NCBI GenBank assembly: GCA_023150895.1
Contig: JAKLJY010000057.1
Coordinates: forward strand, 1-48,063
DNA: 48,063 nucleotides
Direction: 5' to 3'
From: Myxococcota bacterium
GTDB lineage: Bacteria > Myxococcota_A > Bradymonadia > UBA7976 > UBA1532
In this document: positions 9,755 through 17,043 of the stretch, piece by piece
How positions within the stretch are numbered: the stretch's first letter is position 1
Layout of the letters: each line of letters starts with the position of its first letter
Program-made: the position numbers and the translations under genes
The notes under the pieces: model-generated
Databases searched by the model: none
Told to the model about the DNA's origin: nothing
The model's input: the letters and a program-made list of their open reading frames with translations, nothing else

Positions 9755-10213
9755 GTGAAGATCGTCCTGGTTCATCCCCTGATTCCCCAGAACACGGGCA
9801 GTGTGGGTCGCCTCTGTGCGGCGACCCGGACGGAGCTCGTGCTCGTCGAGCCCCTCGGCTTCTCGCTCGACGACCGGTATCTCAAACGCGCCGGCCTCGA
9901 CTACTGGCCCTGGATTCCACTGACCATCGCCCCGGATTGGCGCACGGCCTTGCCGCCCGGTTGTCGACCATGGCTGTTCACGGCGCATACGGATCGCTCC
10001 TTCTACGACGCGGACTATCGCCCGGATGACTTGCTGGTCTTCGGGCGCGAGACGACGGGGTTGCCGGCGGATCTGCTCGATGCGTTTCCGCGCGAGCAGC
10101 AACTCCGCATCCCTTTCGAGAATCAGAACGTGCGGAGCCTGAATCTCGCACAATGCGCCGCCGTGGCCTACTACGAGGCGCGCCGGCAAGTGATGCGGAC
10201 GCCCCCTGGCTGA
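9755..10213 (+). CDS. trmL: tRNA (cytidine/uridine-2'-O-)-methyltransferase, TrmL-like SPOUT enzyme
   Basis: A SPOUT-class methyltransferase of 152 aa, matching the family (E. coli TrmL 157). TrmL 2'-O-methylates the wobble nucleotide 34 of certain tRNA-Leu isoacceptors using AdoMet. Family motifs are IPQNTGSVGRLCAAT near the N-terminus, the knot loop LVFGRETTGLP, and the C-terminal RIPFENQNVRSLNLAQCAAVAYYEA. GTG 9755 (MKIVLVHPLIPQNTG) gives the usual N-terminus. A TTG at 9713 is in frame and has a GAGG 4 bp upstream, which would add 14 residues; that start cannot be excluded. Confidence 0.92.
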   Translation: MKIVLVHPLIPQNTGSVGRLCAATRTELVLVEPLGFSLDDRYLKRAGLDYWPWIPLTIAPDWRTALPPGCRPWLFTAHTDRSFYDADYRPDDLLVFGRETTGLPADLLDAFPREQQLRIPFENQNVRSLNLAQCAAVAYYEARRQVMRTPPG

Positions 10214-10255
10214 CGGCGCCACGGTCGGCTCGGGCTTTGCCAGAAAGGACGTGAC

Positions 10256-10642
10256 GTGGAGTCGATGGAAGCCCTCGCACGGGCGCGCGCCCTGTGGTCG
10301 CAGATCGAGCCGGAGATGGCCGGCGCCGACGCCGCCTGGGCGAGTGGAAACGCCGGGCGTGGCCGGGTCGGCGCTCGTCGGGCGGCCGGCATGGCGCTGG
10401 CGGCACGACTCGCGCTCGAGCCCCGTCCCGAGTATGGCACGTCGTTCATGCACCATCTCAACGCCCTGGCCGACGACTCGGGCGCCCCGCCCGCGCTGCG
10501 AGAAGCTGCCTGGCGGCTCTCGGCGCGGCCGATGCCCCCCCACGGGTTCGAGGTCGCTCCCGCCCCCGGGCTGACGCCGATGACCGATGCGCGGACGATC
10601 GTCGCCTGGGTCGCCACTGCTCGACCGGATCTCACCCTCTGA
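10256..10642 (+). CDS. Small hypothetical helical protein
   Basis: A 128-aa reading frame starting at GTG 10256, about 7 bp after AAAGGA. It is rich in Ala and Arg and predicted by eye to be mostly alpha-helical (ALARARALWSQIEPEM, ARRAAGMALAARLAL, MHHLNALADD). It ends in a Pro-rich stretch and a last helix. There is no signal peptide, membrane segment or motif that I recognise. An ORF in another frame (10251-10574) looks like a shadow. It lies downstream of trmL and convergent with the large hydrolase gene, 18 bp away. The function is unknown. Confidence 0.6.
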   Translation: MESMEALARARALWSQIEPEMAGADAAWASGNAGRGRVGARRAAGMALAARLALEPRPEYGTSFMHHLNALADDSGAPPALREAAWRLSARPMPPHGFEVAPAPGLTPMTDARTIVAWVATARPDLTL

Positions 10643-10660
10643 GCAGACCGGGGGCGCAAT

Positions 10661-13549
10661 TCAGCGCGGTACGGTGAGGGTTTCCGGGCGCTTCGTGCGG
10701 TAGTTCGCGTCGAGATACTCGAGCATGTCGATCATGGCGCCTTCGAAGTCGGGGCCGCCCGGCGAGCCGTCCTTCGCGCTCGGGTGCTGCGTGTAGAACG
10801 CGCCCTTCTTGCAGTCGGCCTCGGAGTCCTGCCCGGGACTACCGAGGCAGCCCTCGTCTTCGAGATCGAGGCGCCCGTCGCGGTCGTTGTCGACCCCATC
10901 GCTGCAGAGCGTGACACCACCGCCCTCGGAGTGCCCCTCGCGGTTGTTGCCGCAATCGGGATCGGGCGGGCCGCAGACCGCGATCTCCTGGGAGCAGCAC
11001 CAGCCGTTCTCGCAGCGGTAGGTGCCGACGCAGTCGTCGTCGGTCGAACACTCGCGCCGCAACGCCCCCTCGGCGCTGCTGTCGACCGTGCCGTCGCCGT
11101 CGTTGTCGATGCCGTCGTTGCACTGGAAAACCGCGGCCGCGCCGCAGAAGCCCTCGGGAAAGACCACGATGGACTTCTGCCAGAGGCCGCTCGCCATCTG
11201 CGCGGCGAGGATCGCGCCGGTGACGGGCAGATCTTCGGGGCCCTGTCCGTAGCCGTGGAGCACGAGCAGGACGGGGTAACGCACGCCGGCGTTGGCCGGG
11301 TCGCCGTATCCGGGCGGGAGGCTGATGCCGAAGCGGTACGTCTTGCCGAAACGCCGCGAGTCGAAGAACACGACGCCGTCCTCCCGGTTGAACGCGCCCT
11401 CGATCTTCGAGTAGTCGCCCCCGGGCCAGCGATTGTGGACCCACTCGAACATGCTCATGAACCGGTTGAGCGCCTGGACGACCGTGCCGACGTGGGCGCC
11501 GTCGCCCTGCGAGACGTCGAAGGCGTCGGCGTCCGGGTTGCCGTAGGAGAGAAAGATGCTCTGCCCTCGGCGGCCGAAGGCGTCCTTGTGGCGTGCGTTG
11601 GGAAAGAACGCTGCGCCGTCGTCCACGAGCCCCTGAAACAACTTAGGGAAGTCGTTATAGATGCGGACGTTCTGGCCAGCCCCCTGGAGGTGGCCGCTGA
11701 AATGCGCCGTATCGATGGAGAAGTTGAAGAGATCACGGACGCCGCCATCCGCCCAGATCCGCAGGCGCTCGCGGTCCTCGACGGGCAGATCACGAAACAG
11801 GAAGCCCGGGTTGCGCTCGAGATATCGAGCGACGTTCGGGTTGTAGTCGAAGCGTCCGTTGCCCTCGCCGTGGTCGTACCCGCCGTCCTCGAACTGCGGC
11901 GTACCGGCAACCCCGTCGAGTCCGAGGTCGTCGTAGGCTTCGGCCTGGCCCATCCCGCAGTCGTCGTAGACGAAGTTGGCCTCCGTCCCGTTCGGATTGC
12001 GATACCAGTCGTAGTCGTCACCGTGCGGATCGGGGTTCGTCTCCGGGTCATAGCCGGGCTCGTCGGGGCTCGCGACCGCGTCGCAACCGTGATCGCGATA
12101 GGGCTCGTACATGTTCCGGATGACGGGTTCGTGCAGGTCTCGGCGGCCATTGCCATCGACGTCGACGGCGTAGGCGACCTCGAGGGGCACGGCGTTCGGG
12201 CGCTCGCCGCTGAGCACACCCCGCGGGTCACCGTCCTCGCCGTCGCAGAAGGCGATGACCGGGTACTCGCCCCGCGGGTTGTACTCGTCGTCGAAGAACG
12301 TGCCGGGCGGCAGGGTACGCGGCGGGGTGACCTGGCAGTCGTCTCCCCGGCACTCCGCGGAGCAGCGCGTGCCCCAGTCGAGCAGCAGATCCTCCGCCGG
12401 CGTGCCCGGGGGCAGGTAGGGGCTCTCCGGGTTGTAGAGCAGCAGGTTTCCGTACGCGTACGCGAGGTCCTGGAAGATCTTGACGTACTCGCTGCGGTCG
12501 AAGTTGCCGCCGGCCCCTTCGCTGTCGTCGTAGTACCAGTAGAGGTAGTCGCTCGCGTGCTCGAGCGGATTCGTCGGGGCGGGGAGCCCGCACCAGCTCC
12601 CGATGCCGTCCCCCTCGCCGTCGCGGCAGAACCCGCCCATGAGGCGGTTGCGAATGTAATGCAGCATGTAGGCCTGATCCGTGAGGCCACCGAGCGGGAT
12701 CAGGTAGTCGAAGTACTGCGGGTATTTCATGCCCAGGTACGCCGCGCCGCCGGAGCCCATGCTGACGCCACCGATGGCCTTGTACGTGAACCGCCGCTGT
12801 ACCGGTTCGCCGGCGTCGTTGGCATAACCGATCTGGAACGTACCGAACGCCGGCGTCTCGAACGAGAAGGTGCCCGCGCGCAGGTCGTGGACGAGGTCCA
12901 TCACCGGCGGCTCGGCGACGTAGCCGTAGTTCGAGGGCTTCCAGAACAGGCGAAGGTGGCGGTCCTCGACCCGGTCCGGCTTGTCCGGCGCGCTGAAGAC
13001 GAGCGTCACGCGCGCCCGGCGGCCGAGTTTCGCGGCGGGCGAGGCCGTGATCTGGAGGGCGGGGCCGAGGGGGGTGAAACCATCGCGTACGATGGCGTCG
13101 GCGCAGGCGATCATCAGCGTCGCATCGACGTCGAGCGCGTCGGCGGGGACGTCGACGGCCGCGCCCACGAAGCTGCCGGCGTCCACCCCGGCCTCGACAC
13201 GGCCGCCGCCCGCATGGGTTGCCGCGCCGGTCGCGGGCGTCCCACAGGCCGCCGGACGCTCCACGGGTGGCCCGAGATCGGGTTCGAGCATCGAGTCGGG
13301 CACCGGGGGGGCAGCGTCGGCCGGTGGGAGACCCAGATCGAGATTCGCGGCGGCGTCGTCGACCGGGACGGCGACGTCCATCGGGGCGGCGGCATCGGCC
13401 TGCGGCGGTTGTTCGTCGGCATCGGCTTCGGGGGTCTCCGGCGAGACCCAGCGCGTCGTCGAGCGCTCATCGGGGACGAGACAGCCGGGCAGGGCGATCG
13501 CCGCGCAGAGAGCGGCCAGGGGCAACGGCCGGGGCCGATTGGGGATCAT
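10661..13549 (-). CDS. Large lipoprotein hydrolase with swapped (circularly permuted) esterase halves and a MopE-like Cys-rich insert
   Basis: A 962-aa lipoprotein (LPGC, Cys23). A Pro/Ala/Asp-rich linker leads to a beta-sandwich-like segment (about 105-185). At 252-290 is an alpha/beta-hydrolase nucleophile elbow, GGVSMGSGG (Ser263), in an esterase-D-like context (KAIGG before, KYPQYFDYLIPLGG after). Acidic insertions follow, then plausible acid and His positions (GGVRD, Asp606; GDGAHVG, His686). The segment normally at the start of such esterases comes last: YRFGISLPPGYG (738-749), RYPVLLVLHGYG (757-768), IVVFPEG and, at the C-terminus, MLEYLDANYRT (942-952). This implies a circular permutation. 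A calcium/Cys block with CNDGIDNDGDG and CSDGVDNDRDG (809-913) interrupts the second part. It is one uninterrupted frame. The substrate is unknown. Confidence 0.85.
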   Translation of the reverse strand: MIPNRPRPLPLAALCAAIALPGCLVPDERSTTRWVSPETPEADADEQPPQADAAAPMDVAVPVDDAAANLDLGLPPADAAPPVPDSMLEPDLGPPVERPAACGTPATGAATHAGGGRVEAGVDAGSFVGAAVDVPADALDVDATLMIACADAIVRDGFTPLGPALQITASPAAKLGRRARVTLVFSAPDKPDRVEDRHLRLFWKPSNYGYVAEPPVMDLVHDLRAGTFSFETPAFGTFQIGYANDAGEPVQRRFTYKAIGGVSMGSGGAAYLGMKYPQYFDYLIPLGGLTDQAYMLHYIRNRLMGGFCRDGEGDGIGSWCGLPAPTNPLEHASDYLYWYYDDSEGAGGNFDRSEYVKIFQDLAYAYGNLLLYNPESPYLPPGTPAEDLLLDWGTRCSAECRGDDCQVTPPRTLPPGTFFDDEYNPRGEYPVIAFCDGEDGDPRGVLSGERPNAVPLEVAYAVDVDGNGRRDLHEPVIRNMYEPYRDHGCDAVASPDEPGYDPETNPDPHGDDYDWYRNPNGTEANFVYDDCGMGQAEAYDDLGLDGVAGTPQFEDGGYDHGEGNGRFDYNPNVARYLERNPGFLFRDLPVEDRERLRIWADGGVRDLFNFSIDTAHFSGHLQGAGQNVRIYNDFPKLFQGLVDDGAAFFPNARHKDAFGRRGQSIFLSYGNPDADAFDVSQGDGAHVGTVVQALNRFMSMFEWVHNRWPGGDYSKIEGAFNREDGVVFFDSRRFGKTYRFGISLPPGYGDPANAGVRYPVLLVLHGYGQGPEDLPVTGAILAAQMASGLWQKSIVVFPEGFCGAAAVFQCNDGIDNDGDGTVDSSAEGALRRECSTDDDCVGTYRCENGWCCSQEIAVCGPPDPDCGNNREGHSEGGGVTLCSDGVDNDRDGRLDLEDEGCLGSPGQDSEADCKKGAFYTQHPSAKDGSPGGPDFEGAMIDMLEYLDANYRTKRPETLTVPR

Positions 13550-13594
13550 AGGCGTCGTGCTCCGCAGACGGGGGCGGGAGGGGGACTCTCAGGG

Positions 13595-13615
13595 TCGGCG
13601 CGTAGTATCGGCGCG
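13595..13615. repeat. Direct repeat in a divergent promoter region
   Basis: TCGGCGCG occurs twice (13595-13602 and 13608-13615), with TAGTA between, giving a 13-bp period. It sits between the divergently transcribed hydrolase and molybdopterin-synthase genes. It could be an operator, but in GC-rich DNA it may be chance. Confidence 0.25.
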
Positions 13616-13659
13616 CCGGCGGTGGTCGACAAGGACCACGCCTGATAGTGTGCGCCGCC

Positions 13660-14322
13660 ATGGACGTCACCGTGCTCTACTTCGCCGCGGCCCGGGAGCG
13701 GGCGGGCACCTCGCGGGAGGCCATCAGCCTGCCCGACGACGCGACGCTCGAAACCCTCCGGGCCCACCTCGCCGAGCGGCACCCAGACCTCGGCCCCCTG
13801 TTCCGGCACGTGCGCTGGGCGCGCAACGAGCGCTTCGAACGCGACTTCGGTCGACCGCTCGCGCCCGGCGATGTCGTCGCCCTGATCCCGCCCGTCGCCG
13901 GGGGGGCGCCGCGGGTGGTCCTGACGTTCGAGCGACTCGACGCCCGCGCCGTCGAGGCGTCCGTCGCGGCACCGGATCGCGGCGGTCTGGTGACCTTCAC
14001 GGGCATGGTCCGGGACCACACCGGCCCCCACGGCGTCGTCCGGCTCGAATACGAGGCTTACGAAGCCATGGCCGTCCGGGTCCTCGAGGAGATCGCCGAC
14101 GAGGTCGGCGTGCGCTGGCCCGGGGCGCGCCTTGCGATCCACCACCGTCTCGGGACGTTGGAGGTCGGCGAGGCCGCCGTCGTCATCGCCGTGAGCACCC
14201 CACACCGCGCCGAGGCGTTTGCCGCGTGTGCCTACACGATCGATCGGCTGAAAGAGGACGCGCCCATCTTCAAGCGCGAGGTCAGGACCGACGGGTCGGT
14301 TTGGGTCGGCCTGGGTCCTTGA
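13660..14322 (+). CDS. moaX: MoaD-MoaE fusion, molybdopterin synthase (MoaX-like)
   Basis: One 220-aa chain joins both subunits of molybdopterin synthase, which inserts the dithiolene sulfurs into precursor Z. Residues 1-82 are MoaD-like (ubiquitin fold), starting MDVTVLYFAAARERAG and ending in the characteristic PPVAGG. The rest is MoaE, with TFTGMVRDHT, the VSTPHRAEAFAACAYTIDRLK segment and active-site KREV near 205-208. MoaD normally carries its sulfur on a C-terminal Gly-Gly; here that Gly-Gly is internal. Mycobacterial MoaX has the same layout and is cleaved after the Gly-Gly. I chose ATG 13660 over GTG 13648. Its 3' end overlaps the convergent M16 peptidase gene by 41 bp. Confidence 0.92.
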   Translation: MDVTVLYFAAARERAGTSREAISLPDDATLETLRAHLAERHPDLGPLFRHVRWARNERFERDFGRPLAPGDVVALIPPVAGGAPRVVLTFERLDARAVEASVAAPDRGGLVTFTGMVRDHTGPHGVVRLEYEAYEAMAVRVLEEIADEVGVRWPGARLAIHHRLGTLEVGEAAVVIAVSTPHRAEAFAACAYTIDRLKEDAPIFKREVRTDGSVWVGLGP

Positions 14323-15613
14323 CGACGTCCTTGATCCGCTCGCGGGCCGTCCGCCCGAGCTGACCGACGGCCACGCCGATCGCCGGGCCGGCCAGGATCG
14401 CCTCGACGGCCGCCGAGATGGCCTCCGGGGTCACTGCGTCGAGACGGGCGAGGCGTTCGTCGACGCTCGCCGGCTCGGCCGGATACAGGCGCTGCGCGGC
14501 GACGAGCAAGACGCGTCCCTCGGCACGCTCGAGCGTCGAACGCAAGTGAAAGCGGGCGCGGAACCGCATGCGCGCGAGCTCGTCGCCCCGCGGGGGATCG
14601 TCGACGAGCGACCAGAGAAGGCCGCGGGCTTCGGCGAAGAACGTCGGGACTTTCGCTGCGCTGACCTGAGCACCGATTTCGAACGCGCCGACATCCGGGT
14701 ACCGCTCCCACTGCGCCCACTGGTCGTATGCGAGGCCGAGCTCACTGCCCAGCCGCCGATGGAGCCGGCTGGCGAGTCCGTCGTCGAGGCACATCCGCGC
14801 CATGGCGAGGGCCGGTGCGTGGGCGTCGCCGGCGCCGGGCGTTCCGTAGACGAGCCGACAATCGACCTGACTGCGCGCGTCGTCGACGTGAACGAGCCCC
14901 GAGCGAAGGGCGGACGAGACCGGCGGGACGGGGACCTCCGGACCGGGGGTGAAGCCTTCGAACGCCGCCCGGGTCCAGGCCAGGAGCGACTCGACGGGGT
15001 GCGGCCCGGCGACCGAGACGACGACGTTGCCGGCCACGTAGTGCGTGCCGTGGTGGCGTCGAAGGTCCTCCACGGTGAAGCGCTCGAGGTTCCGGGTCGT
15101 GCCGACGACGCTCTGGCCCAAAGGCGAGTCGGGCCAGAGGGCATTCCGGGACAGCGTATCGGCGTCGATCAGGCGGCCGCGCTCGTCGACCTCGTCGAGC
15201 GCTTCCTCGAGGATGATGGACCGCTCCGATTCGATCTCGTGAAACGCGGGCGTGCCGAGAACCCCCGCAAGCAGACCGATGGCGTCCGCCGCGTACTCCG
15301 GGCTGACCTGGTGCTCGAAGTGCGTCGTGTCCCGCGAGGTGTAGGCGTCGAGCGCCGTGCCCATCCGCTCCGCGGCCTCGTTCACGGCATGCGCGTCCGG
15401 GTGGCTCGCGCAGCCCTGGAAGACCATGTGCTCCAGAAAGTGGCTCAGCCCGGCGTCCCGCGGGGTTTCGTACCGCGCTCCCACACGGACGTCGGCGGCG
15501 ACGAGCGTCGTCGTGGCCTCGGGCATGGGCAGCGCGATCAGGCATAGACCGCTCGGCAGCACTTCGACGGCATGGGGCAGCGGCGGGAGAGGCAGGAGGG
15601 AAGGCGTCGGCAT
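14282..15613 (-). CDS. M16 family zinc peptidase (insulinase/processing-peptidase type)
   Basis: A 443-aa protein with the inverted zinc motif HxxEH (HFLEH, 58-62) and the distal glutamate in SIILEEALDE (137-138), the signature of active M16 subunits. The two-lobed layout fits a single-subunit processing-peptidase homologue: N-terminal M16 domain, then a C-terminal inactive-type M16 domain with AYDQWAQWE. I see no signal peptide, so it is probably cytoplasmic or exported unconventionally. ATG 15613 was preferred over ATG 15661, which adds 16 poorly conserved residues. Related proteins degrade peptides or act in stress or sporulation. The gene overlaps the moaX 3' end tail to tail by 41 bp. 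Confidence 0.9.
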   Translation of the reverse strand: MPTPSLLPLPPLPHAVEVLPSGLCLIALPMPEATTTLVAADVRVGARYETPRDAGLSHFLEHMVFQGCASHPDAHAVNEAAERMGTALDAYTSRDTTHFEHQVSPEYAADAIGLLAGVLGTPAFHEIESERSIILEEALDEVDERGRLIDADTLSRNALWPDSPLGQSVVGTTRNLERFTVEDLRRHHGTHYVAGNVVVSVAGPHPVESLLAWTRAAFEGFTPGPEVPVPPVSSALRSGLVHVDDARSQVDCRLVYGTPGAGDAHAPALAMARMCLDDGLASRLHRRLGSELGLAYDQWAQWERYPDVGAFEIGAQVSAAKVPTFFAEARGLLWSLVDDPPRGDELARMRFRARFHLRSTLERAEGRVLLVAAQRLYPAEPASVDERLARLDAVTPEAISAAVEAILAGPAIGVAVGQLGRTARERIKDVVKDPGRPKPTRRS

Positions 15614-15742
15614 GCCGCGAGGATGCGTCCGGATCTCCGGATTTGACAAGGGGGGTGACATGTATGAAATTTGACCTACATTGTGCGGAGAGATGATGAA
15701 AAGTCGGTCTCTCTGGGCTAATGTCTCGAATCAACCCACGAT

Positions 15743-15749
15743 GGAGGAG
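15743..15749 (+). promoter_or_regulatory. Strong ribosome binding site of the 49-aa ORF
   Basis: GGAGGAG lies 5 bp upstream of ATG 15755. This near-perfect Shine-Dalgarno supports translation of the very short frame that follows. The 80 bp upstream are AT-rich and could hold its promoter. Confidence 0.6.
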
Positions 15750-15754
15750 TTCAC

Positions 15755-15904
15755 ATGAAGACGCTGGCGATTCTCGGCGGGGCGGGGGCGATCACGGCGG
15801 CGGTGGCGGGCGGGCCGGCGGCCATGGTCATCGGGAATCTCGCCGCGCTCTCCGTGACGACGGCGCTCTTCCTCACGACGCTGAACCTGCAGAAGACCCG
15901 CTGA
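15755..15904 (+). CDS. 49-aa hydrophobic membrane peptide
   Basis: A short frame with ATG, a strong Shine-Dalgarno and a TGA stop. It encodes two hydrophobic stretches: residues 4-19 (LAILGGAGAITAAVAG), then, after a turn around GGPAAM, residues 24-42 (VIGNLAALSVTTALFLTTL). The C-terminus is basic (QKTR). It could be a small inner-membrane protein. A single transmembrane helix or a secreted peptide remains possible because the N-terminus (MKT plus a hydrophobic core) also resembles a signal peptide. It lies alone between the M16 peptidase gene, which is divergent, and the RelA/SpoT-like gene 65 bp downstream. I do not recognise a family. Confidence 0.6.
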   Translation: MKTLAILGGAGAITAAVAGGPAAMVIGNLAALSVTTALFLTTLNLQKTR

Positions 15905-15969
15905 GCGGGCGCGTATGCGTTGAATCGGCGGCGGGGGTTCGTTAGGGTGCGCCCCTCTCGAGGGAGCCC

Positions 15970-17043
15970 ATGTTCGACGACGCGCCGCTGGTCTTTCAGG
16001 CCACCCTGGCCGATGTGCCGGGGGCCTACAATCTGCAGGACGTCGAGCAGATGCGGATCGTGCTCAACGGCACCTCCGTCATCGACTGGCGTCGGCTGGC
16101 GTTCACGCGCCACGACCAGATCGACGACTTCCTGCGGGTCAGCGGCTTCGAGCTCTCCGATCCGACGGATCGACTCCAACTCGACAGCGTGCACCGGCGC
16201 GCGCTCGACTACCTCACGCGCAACTTCGGCTTGAAGCTGCACTCGGGGGTCGTCGACCTCGATGACCCCCGCGACCTCTTCCTCCTCGCCAGCCAGCCCG
16301 GGCCGGCGCAGCGGGACGCCTGCCGGGTGCTCAAGGTGATGCACGTCATCCACCATGTCGACGGGCGCGAGCTGCTCTTCCGCATGCCCATCGCGTTGTC
16401 GGAGCTCTTCCATCGGGTCGAGCAGCGCGTCTTCCGGGCGCTCGACGGCATGAAGGCCAACGGCGTCCGGATCGCCGAGTTCAGCGGGAGCCGCAAGACG
16501 GCGGACTCCATCCTGACCAAGCTGCTCGCCCGGCGCGACAGCCTCGCGGCCGAGGTCCACGACAAGCTGCGCTTCCGAGTGGTGACCGAGGCGCTCTCGG
16601 ATGCCTTTGGGGCGCTGGTCTACCTCAGCAGCCACTTGTTTCCGTTCAACTACGTCGTCCCCGGCGCCTCGCGGAACGACCTCGTCGACTTTCGTCGCAC
16701 GCTCGAGGGCGATCCCGGCCTGAGTGCGCTCGTCGACCTCCTCCACCTTCCGGTCGACTTCGAAGAGAAGCTCGAGCGCGCCCACCAGAACATCTTCAGC
16801 GCCGCCGGCTTCAAGATGATCAACTTCGTGGTCGACATCCCGGTGCGGGTCGACGACCTCGTCGAGGACATGCCCGGGTACCGGCCGGAGTGGGGGCGGG
16901 TGGTCTTCTGCCTCGTCGAGTTTCAGCTCATGGACCGGCAGACGGACGAGAACAACAACACCGGCGACAACCGGCACAGCCTGTACAAGGCACGCCAGCA
17001 CGTTCGTGTGCTCGAGCGCCTGAACGGCAGTTCCGGGCCGTGA
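15970..17043 (+). CDS. RelA/SpoT-like nucleotidyltransferase-related protein (resembles TIGR04552)
   Basis: A 357-aa soluble protein preceded by AGGGAG. Several signatures of the RelA/SpoT synthetase fold are visible in order: a GSRKTADSILTK stretch (173-184) that aligns with the conserved GRxKxxxSIxxK, HDKLRFRVV (197-205) with Asp198 at the metal-binding position, VEFQ (316-319) at the catalytic ExQ position, and HSLYK (336-340), like the downstream HxxYK. The family's YxSLH loop is not visible, and the N-terminal 150 residues are unfamiliar. I recall an uncharacterised deltaproteobacterial family (TIGR04552) of this type. Whether it makes (p)ppGpp or another nucleotide is open. Its stop overlaps the next gene (GTGA), indicating coupling with a membrane protein. 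Confidence 0.7.
   Translation: MFDDAPLVFQATLADVPGAYNLQDVEQMRIVLNGTSVIDWRRLAFTRHDQIDDFLRVSGFELSDPTDRLQLDSVHRRALDYLTRNFGLKLHSGVVDLDDPRDLFLLASQPGPAQRDACRVLKVMHVIHHVDGRELLFRMPIALSELFHRVEQRVFRALDGMKANGVRIAEFSGSRKTADSILTKLLARRDSLAAEVHDKLRFRVVTEALSDAFGALVYLSSHLFPFNYVVPGASRNDLVDFRRTLEGDPGLSALVDLLHLPVDFEEKLERAHQNIFSAAGFKMINFVVDIPVRVDDLVEDMPGYRPEWGRVVFCLVEFQLMDRQTDENNNTGDNRHSLYKARQHVRVLERLNGSSGP

Noticed and set aside
10251-10574. 107-codon frame overlapping the 128-aa gene
   Set aside because: Its product is Arg/Pro/Ser-rich; the 10256 frame has a better Shine-Dalgarno spacing and a more protein-like composition.
10661-13549. Frameshift or assembly join as the cause of the swapped hydrolase halves
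   Set aside because: The frame is continuous over 962 codons with a signal peptide at the start and a stop at the end. A rearrangement error cannot be fully excluded without reads, but there is no sequence sign of one.
10784-13645. A 953-codon open frame opposite the large hydrolase
   Set aside because: Same effect; the product is Val/Ala/Arg-rich, repetitive and without recognisable domains, while the minus-strand gene has a lipobox and clear motifs.
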